35,948 bases of DNA, from assembly GCF_000423125.1 (NCBI RefSeq), contig NZ_AUHJ01000024.1, positions 1 through 35,948 on the forward strand, in the 5' to 3' direction. A model generated the notes under the pieces. That model was not told the origin of the DNA. It saw only the letters and a list, made by a program, of their open reading frames with translations, and did no database searches. Below, piece after piece: positions 8,508 through 16,962 of this stretch. The DNA is from Haliea salexigens DSM 19537 (GTDB lineage: Bacteria > Pseudomonadota > Gammaproteobacteria > Pseudomonadales > Halieaceae). Both the position numbers and the translations under genes were made by a program. How positions within the stretch are numbered: the first letter of the stretch is position 1; each line of letters starts with the position of its first letter.

Positions 8508-8894
8508 ATGAAAGATAAACACCCGGCCCAAGGGGGTCTTACTGCCAAACTGGCAGCCTATCCACAACGCATCGCGCTGCTGATCACCGGTCTGAGTGTT
8601 ACCGCCCAACAGGCACTGGCGGATCTGCCCACCATGGCGGAACCGAGCCGCGGCGTTACCGATGGCAACTACATCCAGACCGGGCAGGACTACGCCTATG
8701 ACATCGGCATCTTCATTGGCCTCGCGATCGCCACCGTGGCGATGTTTGTGGTGGTCAAGAATTCCCTGTCGTCCTACTCCGAGGTGCAGGACGGCAAGGG
8801 TACCTGGGGACAGCTTGGCCTCAACTTCGGCGTCGGCGTCCTGCTGCTGGTGTTCATTGTCTTTCTGCTCACCGAAGCAGCGACGATCCTGTAG
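8508..8894 (+). CDS. ICE membrane protein, TIGR03745 (PFL_4702) family, VirB2/pilin-like
   Basis: A 128-residue protein with a long N-terminal leader ending near AQQALA (about residue 37), as in conjugative pilin precursors. Two membrane helices follow (IGIFIGLAIATVAMFVVV and FGVGVLLLVFIVFLLTEAA) separated by a polar loop with SSYSEVQDGKGTWGQL. This leader plus two-helix layout is that of VirB2/TraA-like pilins, so it may be the pilin subunit; that is an inference. An AGAGGAAG ribosome site precedes the ATG. The TAG stop overlaps the next gene's GTG start. Confidence 0.8.
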   Translation: MKDKHPAQGGLTAKLAAYPQRIALLITGLSVTAQQALADLPTMAEPSRGVTDGNYIQTGQDYAYDIGIFIGLAIATVAMFVVVKNSLSSYSEVQDGKGTWGQLGLNFGVGVLLLVFIVFLLTEAATIL

Positions 8895-9259
8895 TGGCCG
8901 CCCGTCGCGACATCGACTTTTTGCCTGACCGGCTTAACGAAGAGCCGGTGGTGTTTCTGGCGATGACCAACTCGGAGATCAAATTCGCCGCGCTGGCCTG
9001 CTTTGCATTCTGGCTGCCATTCACCACCTTCGCGGGCGCACTGGTCGGGCAGGCCCTGCTGGGTGTGGCCCTGTCGCTGGCGGGCGTATTCGCCAGCCTG
9101 TGGCTGATCGGCAAGCGCCTGCGCGTGCTGAAGCGCGGTCGGTCCCGGCAGTTCCATGTCATGGCCATCCGGGCAGGCCTCCAGGACTGGGGTCTGCTCC
9201 CGCAGACCCTGATCCGGGAAAGCCGCACCTGGGACATTCACCGCTGGAGGACACCGTGA
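8894..9259 (+). CDS. TIGR03750 family conjugal transfer protein, TraL/VirB3-like
   Basis: A 121-residue protein starting at GTG 8894, which overlaps the previous TAG stop. It has the short inner-membrane VirB3/TraL layout: a soluble N-terminus (DIDFLPDRLNEEPVVFLAMT), two adjacent hydrophobic helices (about residues 32-75), and a basic C-terminus with IGKRLRVLKRGRSRQF. VirB3-type proteins help anchor the VirB4 ATPase at the channel base. Position between the pilin-like and VirB8-like genes agrees. Overlap with the next GTG start suggests translational coupling. Confidence 0.85.
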   Translation: MAARRDIDFLPDRLNEEPVVFLAMTNSEIKFAALACFAFWLPFTTFAGALVGQALLGVALSLAGVFASLWLIGKRLRVLKRGRSRQFHVMAIRAGLQDWGLLPQTLIRESRTWDIHRWRTP

Positions 9260-9897
9260 GCCGCTACGACGACCTGGTGCATGCCAGAGACCGGACCATC
9301 CGCCTGCTGCTGGGTGGGGTCGCGATCCTGGCGCTCTTGTTGCTGGTGGCGCTGGTGGGCTGGAGCCGGGCCCCCCAGCACATCCGCCTGCACTATCCGC
9401 CCGACCTGGCCGCGGGGGCTGTGCAGCAGCTGGGGGATATTCCCAAGGTCAATCTCTACACCTTCGCCTACTACATCTTTCAGCAACTCAATCGCTGGCC
9501 GGTGGATGGCAGTGATGATTACTACCGCCAGATCCATCGCTTGCGGGGCTACTTCACCCCGGCCTGCTTCGATGAACGTCTGCAGGATCTGGAGGCCCGT
9601 GAGCGGGAGATCCGCGGACGGGTCCGTTCAGTCTGGGAAATCCCCGGCCGGGGCTTTGGCAATCAGCGCGTACAGGCGGTCGGCCCCAACCAGTGGGTCG
9701 TGGGCCTGGACCTTCACGTACAGGAAACCTACCGGGGCGAGCGGGTAAAAGACCGTCTCATTCACTACCCCCTGCGCGTCGTGGCCTACGATGTCGACCC
9801 GGAAACCAATCCCTGGGGCCTGGCCCTGGACTGTCTGGCGGCGGCCCCGCGAGTGATTGACATCAACAGCGGCGAAGCGGCCGGGGAGGGCACATGA
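9256..9897 (+). CDS. ICE protein TIGR03746 (PFL_4703) family, TraE/VirB8-like
   Basis: A 213-residue protein from GTG 9256, preceded by GGAGG at 9246-9250; an upstream in-frame extension overlaps the previous gene and is not used. One N-terminal membrane helix (about residues 16-36, LLLGGVAILALLLLVALVGW) is followed by a periplasmic domain with the TraE-like signature VNLYTFAYYIFQQLNRWPVD and a tail of beta strands (WVVGLDLHVQETYRG, LIHYPLRVVAYDV). VirB8/TraE proteins nucleate the inner-membrane complex. ATGA-type overlap with the next gene. Confidence 0.85.
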   Translation: MSRYDDLVHARDRTIRLLLGGVAILALLLLVALVGWSRAPQHIRLHYPPDLAAGAVQQLGDIPKVNLYTFAYYIFQQLNRWPVDGSDDYYRQIHRLRGYFTPACFDERLQDLEAREREIRGRVRSVWEIPGRGFGNQRVQAVGPNQWVVGLDLHVQETYRGERVKDRLIHYPLRVVAYDVDPETNPWGLALDCLAAAPRVIDINSGEAAGEGT

Positions 9898-10754
9898 CAC
9901 GCAGTGTGATACAGGGCATCGCTATCGCTGTGATGTTTGCTCTGGGCCTGTCGATCAGCAGCGCCCAAGCCAACACCGTGGTCTGGCGACAGTCCCCGAT
10001 CCCGGTGGAGTTGGTGGTGGGCGTCGAACAGTTAATCCGCCTGCCCGCCAATGCCGAGATCGGTCTGCCGCCGGTGCTCGCCAACCCACAGATGTTCCGC
10101 ACCCTGGTCACCGGGGGCATGGCCTACTGGACGGCCCTGGAGCCCTTCGAGACCCAGCGCATCCAGGCCCGGCTGGCGAGCGGCGAGTTCCTCTTGTTCG
10201 ATGTCAGTGCCCGCACCGTGAAAGCACCGCCCAGCGACGCACCGACCCTGCAGGTCGTCATGCCGGGGGACACGGAGATGAGTACAGCATCGAACGGACT
10301 CGACGCGCAGAAGCGAGCTCAAGGTGATGCGGTGCTGTTTGAGCTGCTGCGCTATGCCGCCCAGTCGATCTATGCCCCGACGCGACTGATCGCGCCGCTG
10401 CCCGGCATCCGCGAGGTACCGGTGGGCTTGTCAGGCAACCTGTCCCGACTCTATGACCGCGGCCGTCAGCCGGTGGTGGTGATGCCGCACCGGTCCTGGG
10501 CTGCCGGGGACTTCTATGTCACCGCCTTCATCGTGACCAACGAGGCCACCAGGCCCATTGAGCTGGATAACCGGCGTGTCATGCACACGCCCCACGCCCA
10601 GCGCAGCGGTGTGGATCCCCACTTTGTGGCCAGCGCCTTCTATCGCCAGACCCTTCCGGGCCGTGAGGCAGGCCGAGTGGGAGGTAACCGTACGACGCTG
10701 TTCATCGTGACCGATCGGCCCATTCGCGCCGTGATCCAGGGGGCTGGCGTATGA
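9894..10754 (+). CDS. ICE protein TIGR03749 (PFL_4704) family, TraK/VirB9-like
   Basis: A 286-residue exported protein (signal peptide to about residue 26, SSAQA). The mature part is beta-rich, opening with WRQSPIPVELVVGVEQLIRLP, typical of TraK/VirB9 outer-core subunits. A later segment (YVTAFIVTNEATRPIELDNRRV) is the second beta domain. These proteins form a periplasmic ring with VirB10- and VirB7-like partners, here the next two genes. ATGA overlaps on both sides put it in the same operon. Confidence 0.85.
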   Translation: MTRSVIQGIAIAVMFALGLSISSAQANTVVWRQSPIPVELVVGVEQLIRLPANAEIGLPPVLANPQMFRTLVTGGMAYWTALEPFETQRIQARLASGEFLLFDVSARTVKAPPSDAPTLQVVMPGDTEMSTASNGLDAQKRAQGDAVLFELLRYAAQSIYAPTRLIAPLPGIREVPVGLSGNLSRLYDRGRQPVVVMPHRSWAAGDFYVTAFIVTNEATRPIELDNRRVMHTPHAQRSGVDPHFVASAFYRQTLPGREAGRVGGNRTTLFIVTDRPIRAVIQGAGV

Positions 10755-12151
10755 CACAGAACCGCTGGGTGCAGGTGGCGAGCGCCGCCTTGCTGATCGG
10801 GGTGGTGCTGCTGGTGCTGCGCGGTTGTGAGCGCGGCCACCGCACCACCGAAGAACGCCTGGATGTGGGCGGCGCCTCACCTATCTCGAAACAGCTGGCG
10901 GATGAGCTCGGCGTGGAAGGCGATACCGAGCGCGATACGGTGCAGACCCTGGTGGCGGAAGTCAAGAACCTGCGCGATCAGGCGGATCAGCTGCGCGATG
11001 ACAATGTGACCCTGCGCAAGGACAACGCGGAATTGCGCAAGATGGAAAAGCGCCTCGGTCAGGATCTGCAGAGCGACCTGAATCAGGCCCGCCGGCACGT
11101 ACAGACCCGCTTTGATCGCGACATGGAGCGCGCACAACAGCAGATCAATCAGCTGGAAGCCCGTGCCCGCGATCTTAAGGGCCATCTGGAGAGCGAGACG
11201 ACAACCACGCGCTTTGATAGTGCCAGTGCCACGGGATTCAGCCCCGAGGAGATGACCTGGGTGGCGCCGCTGGGCGGCAGTGGCAACAGCGGCAACGCAC
11301 TCACCGACCACCTCAACCGGGTCACAGGGCGGTCAAACAGCACGGGCAGCAACGCTCTCTCCGGGCTGGCCTCGGGCAACACCGGTGCGAAGGACGCACT
11401 GGTGCCCTATTACACGGTGCCGCGCAATGCGACCCTGATGAACGCCACGGCGATGACCGCCCTGGTCGGGCGGGTACCCATTGGCAGTCAGGTCACCGAC
11501 CCCTACAGCTTCAAGGTGATCATCGGCTCGGACAACCTCGCGGCCAATGGGTTCGAGATCCCCGAAGTCTCTTATGCGGTGGCCAGCGGAAAGGCCGTGG
11601 GGGACTGGACCCTGGGCTGTGTGCGCGGGGATCTGCGTTCGATCACCTTTGTGTTCAATGACGGCACCATCCGTACGGTGCCCAAAGCCGAGGACATCTA
11701 CGAGGGTAACGCCCAGCAGCAGACCACGGTGATCGGTGAGCTCTCCGATGAATACGGTAACCCCTGTGTGGTGGGCCAGCGCATCTCCAATGCCTCGTCC
11801 TATCTCGCCCAGCGTATTGGCGTGGTCGGTGTCGCCGCAGCGGCCGAAGCGGCGGCCGCCAGCCAGACCACCCAGGTCACCAGCATCGGGGCGGGCGGTG
11901 CCGGTGTCGGCACCATCGTCACCGGGGATACCGGTGAGTACATCCTTGGTCAGGCCATAGCCGATGGCAGCACGGAGATCGCCCGCTGGCTGGATGAGCG
12001 TCAGGCCCAGCAGTTCGATGCGATCTATGTCGACCCCGGCATGACCGTGAGTCTGCACATCACCGAACAGCTGGCCATTGACTACGACCCCAAGGGCCGA
12101 CGGGTGAATCACCTGGCAGACCGGCAAGGAGGCTACCGTGCACTCGATTGA
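10751..12151 (+). CDS. ICE protein TIGR03752 (PFL_4705) family, TraB/VirB10-like
   Basis: A 466-residue protein with one membrane helix (about residues 8-24). A long coiled coil at about 58-145 (VKNLRDQADQLRDDN, then ARDLKGHLESET) follows, and then a Gly/Ser-rich linker and a beta-barrel domain starting near DALVPYYTVPRNATLM, the TraB/VirB10 pattern. An alanine-rich stretch (VGVAAAAEAAAASQTT) resembles the antenna region that spans the outer membrane in VirB10. Such proteins bridge inner and outer membranes and sense ATP use. It overlaps its neighbours by 4 and 14 bases. Confidence 0.88.
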   Translation: MTQNRWVQVASAALLIGVVLLVLRGCERGHRTTEERLDVGGASPISKQLADELGVEGDTERDTVQTLVAEVKNLRDQADQLRDDNVTLRKDNAELRKMEKRLGQDLQSDLNQARRHVQTRFDRDMERAQQQINQLEARARDLKGHLESETTTTRFDSASATGFSPEEMTWVAPLGGSGNSGNALTDHLNRVTGRSNSTGSNALSGLASGNTGAKDALVPYYTVPRNATLMNATAMTALVGRVPIGSQVTDPYSFKVIIGSDNLAANGFEIPEVSYAVASGKAVGDWTLGCVRGDLRSITFVFNDGTIRTVPKAEDIYEGNAQQQTTVIGELSDEYGNPCVVGQRISNASSYLAQRIGVVGVAAAAEAAAASQTTQVTSIGAGGAGVGTIVTGDTGEYILGQAIADGSTEIARWLDERQAQQFDAIYVDPGMTVSLHITEQLAIDYDPKGRRVNHLADRQGGYRALD

Positions 12152-12836
12152 ACACTGCTTGATAGAACCTAAAAGACATCTGCCCGCAGTGATGGTACTG
12201 CTTGGCAGCCTGAGTATCGGCGGCTGTGCCAATCAGGAAACCATCCTGCCGCCCACTGAGCACAGCATGCTGGATATCTACCGTGGCACCCTCAATACCG
12301 ACAGCAACGCTGATATCGAGCTATTGCAGCCAACGGCCGTGTGCCAGGACCTCGAACTGGATGAATCCCTCGAGACTTGCGAGGAGAAAGTCGCGGCGCA
12401 CACCACGACCGCCTACCAGCAACTGGACGCTCAGCCCGCCGGCGAGGCGCTGGACTACCTGCCCTACACGCGGGAGGTCGCCACCGAGACCCGTAACCTG
12501 TTTCCGCGGCTGGCCAATCCCGACCTGCTGATCTACGTCTACCCGCACCTGGCGACCCGCAGCCGGGCACCGATTCCCGGCTACACCACAGTGATTCCAC
12601 TCTACGAGCGCGTGCAGTATCGCCTGCCCGGGGAGTCCCAACGGGTGACGCCGGTTGCCGTGACCCAACCGGTCCCGAGTACCCAGCCCGCCGCCGGCAC
12701 TGACACATCGACCCCGCGCTACCACAAAAGCAGTGATCTGGAGGGGCAGCCCCTTGCCCCGCGAACCCTGGAGGCGACCGCGACAACCGGCGAAAGCCCT
12801 GAAAGCCCAGGAATCGATGACAAGGATGCGCCATGA
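12138..12836 (+). CDS. TIGR03751 family conjugal transfer lipoprotein, TraV/VirB7-like
   Basis: A 232-residue lipoprotein. GTG at 12138 has AAGGAGG (12126-12132) 5 bases upstream. The lipobox LSIGGC puts the acylated cysteine at residue 30, and TVLPP-like spacing follows (ETILPPTEHSMLDIYRG), a family hallmark. The C-terminal third is Pro/Ser/Thr-rich and low in complexity. TraV-like lipoproteins pin the core complex to the outer membrane. It overlaps the VirB4-like gene by 4 bases. Confidence 0.82.
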   Translation: MHSIEHCLIEPKRHLPAVMVLLGSLSIGGCANQETILPPTEHSMLDIYRGTLNTDSNADIELLQPTAVCQDLELDESLETCEEKVAAHTTTAYQQLDAQPAGEALDYLPYTREVATETRNLFPRLANPDLLIYVYPHLATRSRAPIPGYTTVIPLYERVQYRLPGESQRVTPVAVTQPVPSTQPAAGTDTSTPRYHKSSDLEGQPLAPRTLEATATTGESPESPGIDDKDAP

Positions 12837-15583
12837 CTGCATCCGACCCCGAGCTGCGCCCCCGCCTGCCGGGCGAGGGCGTCAAAAAGGCTCCACTCAG
12901 TCAGCGAGCGCGTCGAGGCCTGTACAAACGCCAGCGCTCCTTCGTGGATTTTTTACCCTGGGTGGAATATCTGCCCGCGCATCAGGCGATCCTGCTGGCC
13001 GACGGGGTGAGTGTCGGTGCGGTGCTGGAAGTGCTCCCGGCGGGAACCGAGGGCCGCTCCCCTGATTACCTGGCCGAGCTGCGCGATACGCTGCAGGACG
13101 CTTTGCAGGACAGTTTTGATGAACACGACCAGGCGCCTTGGGTGCTGCAGAGCTACACCTTCGACGAGCCCGATCTTGATAGGGCCATGGACGCCGTTAG
13201 CCACTATCCCGCCCGACACATCCGCGACACAGCCTATACCCGCGCCTATCTCGAGCTCATGGCGCGCCACTACCAGGGCATCAGCAAACCCGGTGGGCTG
13301 TTTTATGACGGGGTAGTAACCCAGACCGACTGGGGTGGGGCGGTGCGCCGCAACCTGCTCATGCTCTACCGCAAGCACCCGGCCCCCAAGGGGCGCAAGG
13401 CCCGCAGTGAGGCCGGGATGGATCGCGAGACCGCCCTGCTGGAGCTGGCCGATACCGTGGACAAGTTCACCCAGGCTTTAAACGCTGCCGGAGTGGGCCT
13501 CAAGCGCCTGTCGGGGACGGACTTTCATGATTGGCTGCTGGGCTTTTTCAATGAGGGCACCGACCTCTTTGGCGGGGATACCAAAGCCTTCCTGCGCGCC
13601 GCGCGCCACGATGAGGACACCCTGCCGGTGGGCGATCGCTTCACTGAGACCCTGTTCTACGAGCATCCGCGCAGTGATCAGGCAGGCCAGTGCTGGTGGT
13701 TCGGTAATAGCGCTCTGCGCTGCCTGTCCATCGACGGTTTGCGCCGCCGGCCACAGGTCGGACAGGTCACCGGCGAAATCACCCGGGGCGATGCCACCCA
13801 TACCCTGATCGATGTGTTGCCGCCGGGCAGTGTGTTCGTCACCACAATGGTGGTGATCCCCCAGGACTCGCTGGAGGCGCATATTCAGGCCATCGATGCC
13901 TCTGCCATCGGGGAGGGCAGTGAATCCGCCCAGGTGCGCAAGGACTGCGGTACCGCCCTGGAGATCCTGGCCGAGCGCCACAAGTTCTACCGTGCCCAGT
14001 ATGCGGTCTATCTGCGCGGGTCGAGTGTTGCCGAGCTCAACGAGCGCAGCACCGCCCTGCGGGCGCGCCTGCTGAATGTCGGTTTTCGGGCCATTGCCCC
14101 GAAGGATGATTTCACGGCCCTGGATGCGGCGATCCGCAACTTGCCGATGGTCTATGACCCGGCGCTGGATGCCAGGGAAGGCTGGCGCGGGGCCCAGATT
14201 ACCCTGGTGCAGCACATGGCCAACCTGTCCTGTTTCTTTGGGCGCAACCGCGGTACCGGTCACCCGGGCCTGGCCCTGTTTAATCGCGGCGGCGAGCCGA
14301 TGTTCTTTGATCCGCTCAATCCCGCCGATCGCCAGAAGAACGCCCACATGCTGATTCTGGGGCCTACTGGCGCGGGCAAGTCCGCCTCGGTCATCTCGAT
14401 GCTGGCCCATGTGATGGCGATGCACCGGCCGCGGCTGTTCATTATCGAGGCGGGTAACTCTTTCGGCCTGCTGGGGCAGTGGTTTGCGTCCCTCGGCCTG
14501 TCGGTCAACCAGGTCTCTCTGAAACCCGGCAGCGGGGTGGCGCTCTCGCCCTTCGCCGATGCCCACCGGCTGCTGCAGGGTGGCGTGCTGTTCGATCCGC
14601 TCACCGCGGTGGAGGCCGGCGACGATGAGGAAGAACCCCGGGACATCATGGGCGAACTGGAGATCGTGGCCCTGCTGATGATCACTGGCGGCGAAGAGCG
14701 CGAAGCCCGGGAGATCCGCCGGGCCGATCGCAGCATGATCCGTCGGGCGATCCTGGCAGCGGCCGAGCGGGCACAGGCCGCGGACCGGCCCACGCTGACC
14801 GAGGATGTGCGCGAGGCCTTCTTTGTACTGGCCGAATCAGCGCGCACCGACGCCGAGGCCGGCAAGCTGCGTAATATGGGCCAGGCCATCGACATGTACT
14901 GCCACGCCTTCAACGGTGAGGTCTTCAACACTGTCGGCGACCCCTGGCCGGAGGCTGATGTCACCATCATTGATCTGGCCACCTTCGCCCGGGAGGGCTA
15001 CGAGGCCAATCTGGCGATCTCGGTGATCAGTTGCCTGAACCGCATCAATCACATTGCCGAGCGCGATCAGTTCACCGACCGGGAAATCGTGGTGACCATC
15101 GACGAGGCCCACATCATCACCACCAACCCGCTGCTGGCGCCCTTTCTGGTCAAGATCGTCAAGATGTGGCGCAAGCTGGGCGCCTGGCTGTGGAGCGCGA
15201 CCCAGAACATGGCCGACTACCCCGATGCTGCTCGCAGGATGCTCAATACGGTAGAGTGGTGGCTGTGTTTGGTGATGCCCAAGGAAGAAGTAGAGGCCCT
15301 GGAGCAGTACCGCCAGTTGCACGCCGGACAGCGCAGTATGTTGTTGTCCGCCAGCAAAGCGCCCGGGCAGTACACCGAGGGCGTGTTGATGAGCGAACAA
15401 CACGAGTACCTGGTGCGCAACGTGCCGCCGTCCCTGATGCTCGCCCTGGCCCAGACCGAGAAACACGAAAAAGCCCAACGCAATGCCCTGATGCGCGAAC
15501 ACGGCTGCAGTGAATTGGAAGCGGCCATGCGGGTTGCCGCCGAGATCGATCGGATGCGGGGGATCAGCGATGACCCGCAATAA
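12833..15583 (+). CDS. Conjugative transfer ATPase, TIGR03744 (PFL_4706), TraC/VirB4-like
   Basis: A 916-residue cytoplasmic ATPase that powers pilus and channel assembly. The N-terminal VirB4/TraC domain occupies about residues 1-450. Walker A is GPTGAGKS at 510-517. Walker B is VVTIDEAHII with the acidic pair at 757-758. A terminal arginine/glutamine segment (WLWSATQNMADY) follows, as in VirB4 proteins. An acidic insert (EAGDDEEEPRD) sits between the two Walker motifs. AAGGA lies 6 bases before the ATG, and the start overlaps the preceding stop (ATGA). Length is normal for the family. Confidence 0.92.
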   Translation: MTASDPELRPRLPGEGVKKAPLSQRARRGLYKRQRSFVDFLPWVEYLPAHQAILLADGVSVGAVLEVLPAGTEGRSPDYLAELRDTLQDALQDSFDEHDQAPWVLQSYTFDEPDLDRAMDAVSHYPARHIRDTAYTRAYLELMARHYQGISKPGGLFYDGVVTQTDWGGAVRRNLLMLYRKHPAPKGRKARSEAGMDRETALLELADTVDKFTQALNAAGVGLKRLSGTDFHDWLLGFFNEGTDLFGGDTKAFLRAARHDEDTLPVGDRFTETLFYEHPRSDQAGQCWWFGNSALRCLSIDGLRRRPQVGQVTGEITRGDATHTLIDVLPPGSVFVTTMVVIPQDSLEAHIQAIDASAIGEGSESAQVRKDCGTALEILAERHKFYRAQYAVYLRGSSVAELNERSTALRARLLNVGFRAIAPKDDFTALDAAIRNLPMVYDPALDAREGWRGAQITLVQHMANLSCFFGRNRGTGHPGLALFNRGGEPMFFDPLNPADRQKNAHMLILGPTGAGKSASVISMLAHVMAMHRPRLFIIEAGNSFGLLGQWFASLGLSVNQVSLKPGSGVALSPFADAHRLLQGGVLFDPLTAVEAGDDEEEPRDIMGELEIVALLMITGGEEREAREIRRADRSMIRRAILAAAERAQAADRPTLTEDVREAFFVLAESARTDAEAGKLRNMGQAIDMYCHAFNGEVFNTVGDPWPEADVTIIDLATFAREGYEANLAISVISCLNRINHIAERDQFTDREIVVTIDEAHIITTNPLLAPFLVKIVKMWRKLGAWLWSATQNMADYPDAARRMLNTVEWWLCLVMPKEEVEALEQYRQLHAGQRSMLLSASKAPGQYTEGVLMSEQHEYLVRNVPPSLMLALAQTEKHEKAQRNALMREHGCSELEAAMRVAAEIDRMRGISDDPQ

Positions 15584-15995
15584 GGCCTACTTGTTCGCAC
15601 CCATGGCCGCTATCGTCTTATGTCTGTCACTCCCTGCCCGCGCCATCGAGGTGATGTTATTTACCGCCGAGGGGCTGCGCCCGATCGCGAATGCGGACCA
15701 GGCCACCGCGGTGTTTGTGCTGGGTGATACCCGCTCAACCCTCAAGGGCCTGCACTTTCCGAACCCGGGCAACCCGCAAGCGGCCCGACAAATCGCACTG
15801 GCCCGCCTCAATAAACCCGCGGCCCAACAGGCGCTGGCACAATTGCGCGAGCAGGCCAATGCCGCGGCGATGGCGCAGCTATTGGGCATTGAACGCTTAC
15901 CGGCCGTGCTGGTGGCGCCGGGCTACGTGGTCTATGGCGTCTATGACGTGGCCGAGGCGCTGAGCAAAGTGGAGGCCTATCGTGCGCACCCTTGA
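15570..15995 (+). CDS. ICE protein TIGR03757 (PFL_4709) family, TrbC-like
   Basis: A 141-residue exported protein. ATG at 15570 inside the end of the ATPase gene gives a clean signal peptide (LFAPMAAIVLCLSLPARA). The mature part has the family signature IEVMLFTAEGLRPI at its N-terminus and a C-terminal thioredoxin-like strand LLGIERLPAVLVAPGYVVYG, with a cis-Pro-like LPAVL. There is no CXXC. TrbC-type proteins act in the periplasm during pilus assembly, commonly alongside TraU, which is the next gene. Overlaps of 14 bases with both neighbours. Confidence 0.83.
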   Translation: MTRNKAYLFAPMAAIVLCLSLPARAIEVMLFTAEGLRPIANADQATAVFVLGDTRSTLKGLHFPNPGNPQAARQIALARLNKPAAQQALAQLREQANAAAMAQLLGIERLPAVLVAPGYVVYGVYDVAEALSKVEAYRAHP

Positions 15996-16953
15996 AGCTG
16001 ATCGTACAGTTCTACACGCCCTCTGCCTGATGCTGATCCTCTCCTCCAGCGCGCTCAGCCCGCCGGCCCAGGCGGACACTGCCACCATCAGCTCCGCGGG
16101 CATCATGAGTGCGGCCCTGGATCTGAGCTGTCAGGCCTACCAGGTGATCGGCCTGTGTCTGTGGATGACCTGTACACCCGTCGGTTGTGAGTTCGACTAT
16201 TCGGTGCGGGCAGAGCACTACATCCCCGAGGTTGTGGTATCGGCCTACCCCTTTATCGGCAACACCAGCTGGCCCGAGGCGAATCACCTGGCCAGTCCGA
16301 CCAGCTTTGCGGAGGAGGGTGGGGCGAGCGATGAGGGCGGTGCCATCGATCGCGAGCAGGCCCTCAAATTCAAGCACGCCGATGTCATCGGCTCCCCGGG
16401 TGTCATCGATTACTGGGCGCTGGCCGCTGCCAGCTCTGATGTATTGCCTTTCTGCACACCCCAGACCTGGCCGATGACGCCGTACTTTGTGAGCACCTTT
16501 GATCCGGCCTGGCGCAATCCGGTGGTGGAGACGCCCCTGGCACTGGCCAATGTGCTGCAGCGGGTCGGCCGCGGCGCGGCGACCTTTGCCGGCCTGTATC
16601 CGCGTATCGGCTTCACCCATCAAAGCCACGATTACAAAAGCGCGCTGGTCGCAGCAATCCGCGCCATGGACATCGTCAGTCAGGATTACCAGCCCCATGT
16701 CTATCTGCCCCTCGACAGTTACGGCACCCCGGCACAGGGGCAGTGGCCGCCATCGGGGACCGGCAGTGCGCTTTACCAGCAACTGACCCCCTCGATTCAG
16801 TCCTGCCGGGTGTTGCCGGATATCGACGACACCCTCTATCCCCTCGATCCCTATGCCGGGCGACTGAACCAGGTGCGCGGCAACGCCTGGCAGGTGTGGC
16901 GACCCTACCGCTGCTGCGAGCCCGCCGGGGCGGTGCTGATACTGACCCTATAG
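15982..16953 (+). CDS. ICE protein TIGR03756 (PFL_4710) family, TraU-like
   Basis: A 323-residue exported protein from GTG 15982, with GGAGG 6 bases upstream. A signal peptide ends near PAQA. TraU-like features are the cysteine cluster in VIGLCLWMTCTPVGCEFDY and HYIPEVVVSAYPF immediately after it. More cysteines occur later (FCTPQTWPM, RCCEPAG). In F-like systems TraU stabilises mating pairs and depends on disulfide formation in the periplasm. Position after the TrbC-like gene is as expected. Confidence 0.87.
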   Translation: MRTLEADRTVLHALCLMLILSSSALSPPAQADTATISSAGIMSAALDLSCQAYQVIGLCLWMTCTPVGCEFDYSVRAEHYIPEVVVSAYPFIGNTSWPEANHLASPTSFAEEGGASDEGGAIDREQALKFKHADVIGSPGVIDYWALAAASSDVLPFCTPQTWPMTPYFVSTFDPAWRNPVVETPLALANVLQRVGRGAATFAGLYPRIGFTHQSHDYKSALVAAIRAMDIVSQDYQPHVYLPLDSYGTPAQGQWPPSGTGSALYQQLTPSIQSCRVLPDIDDTLYPLDPYAGRLNQVRGNAWQVWRPYRCCEPAGAVLILTL

Positions 16954-16962
16954 GAGACCGCG

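Noticed and set aside
11333-12232. A 299-codon minus-strand ORF opposite the TraB-like gene
   Set aside because: Shadow of a well-supported gene; no start signal or motif.
13478-14566. A 362-codon minus-strand ORF inside the VirB4-like gene
   Set aside because: Antisense to a conserved ATPase core, with no family features.
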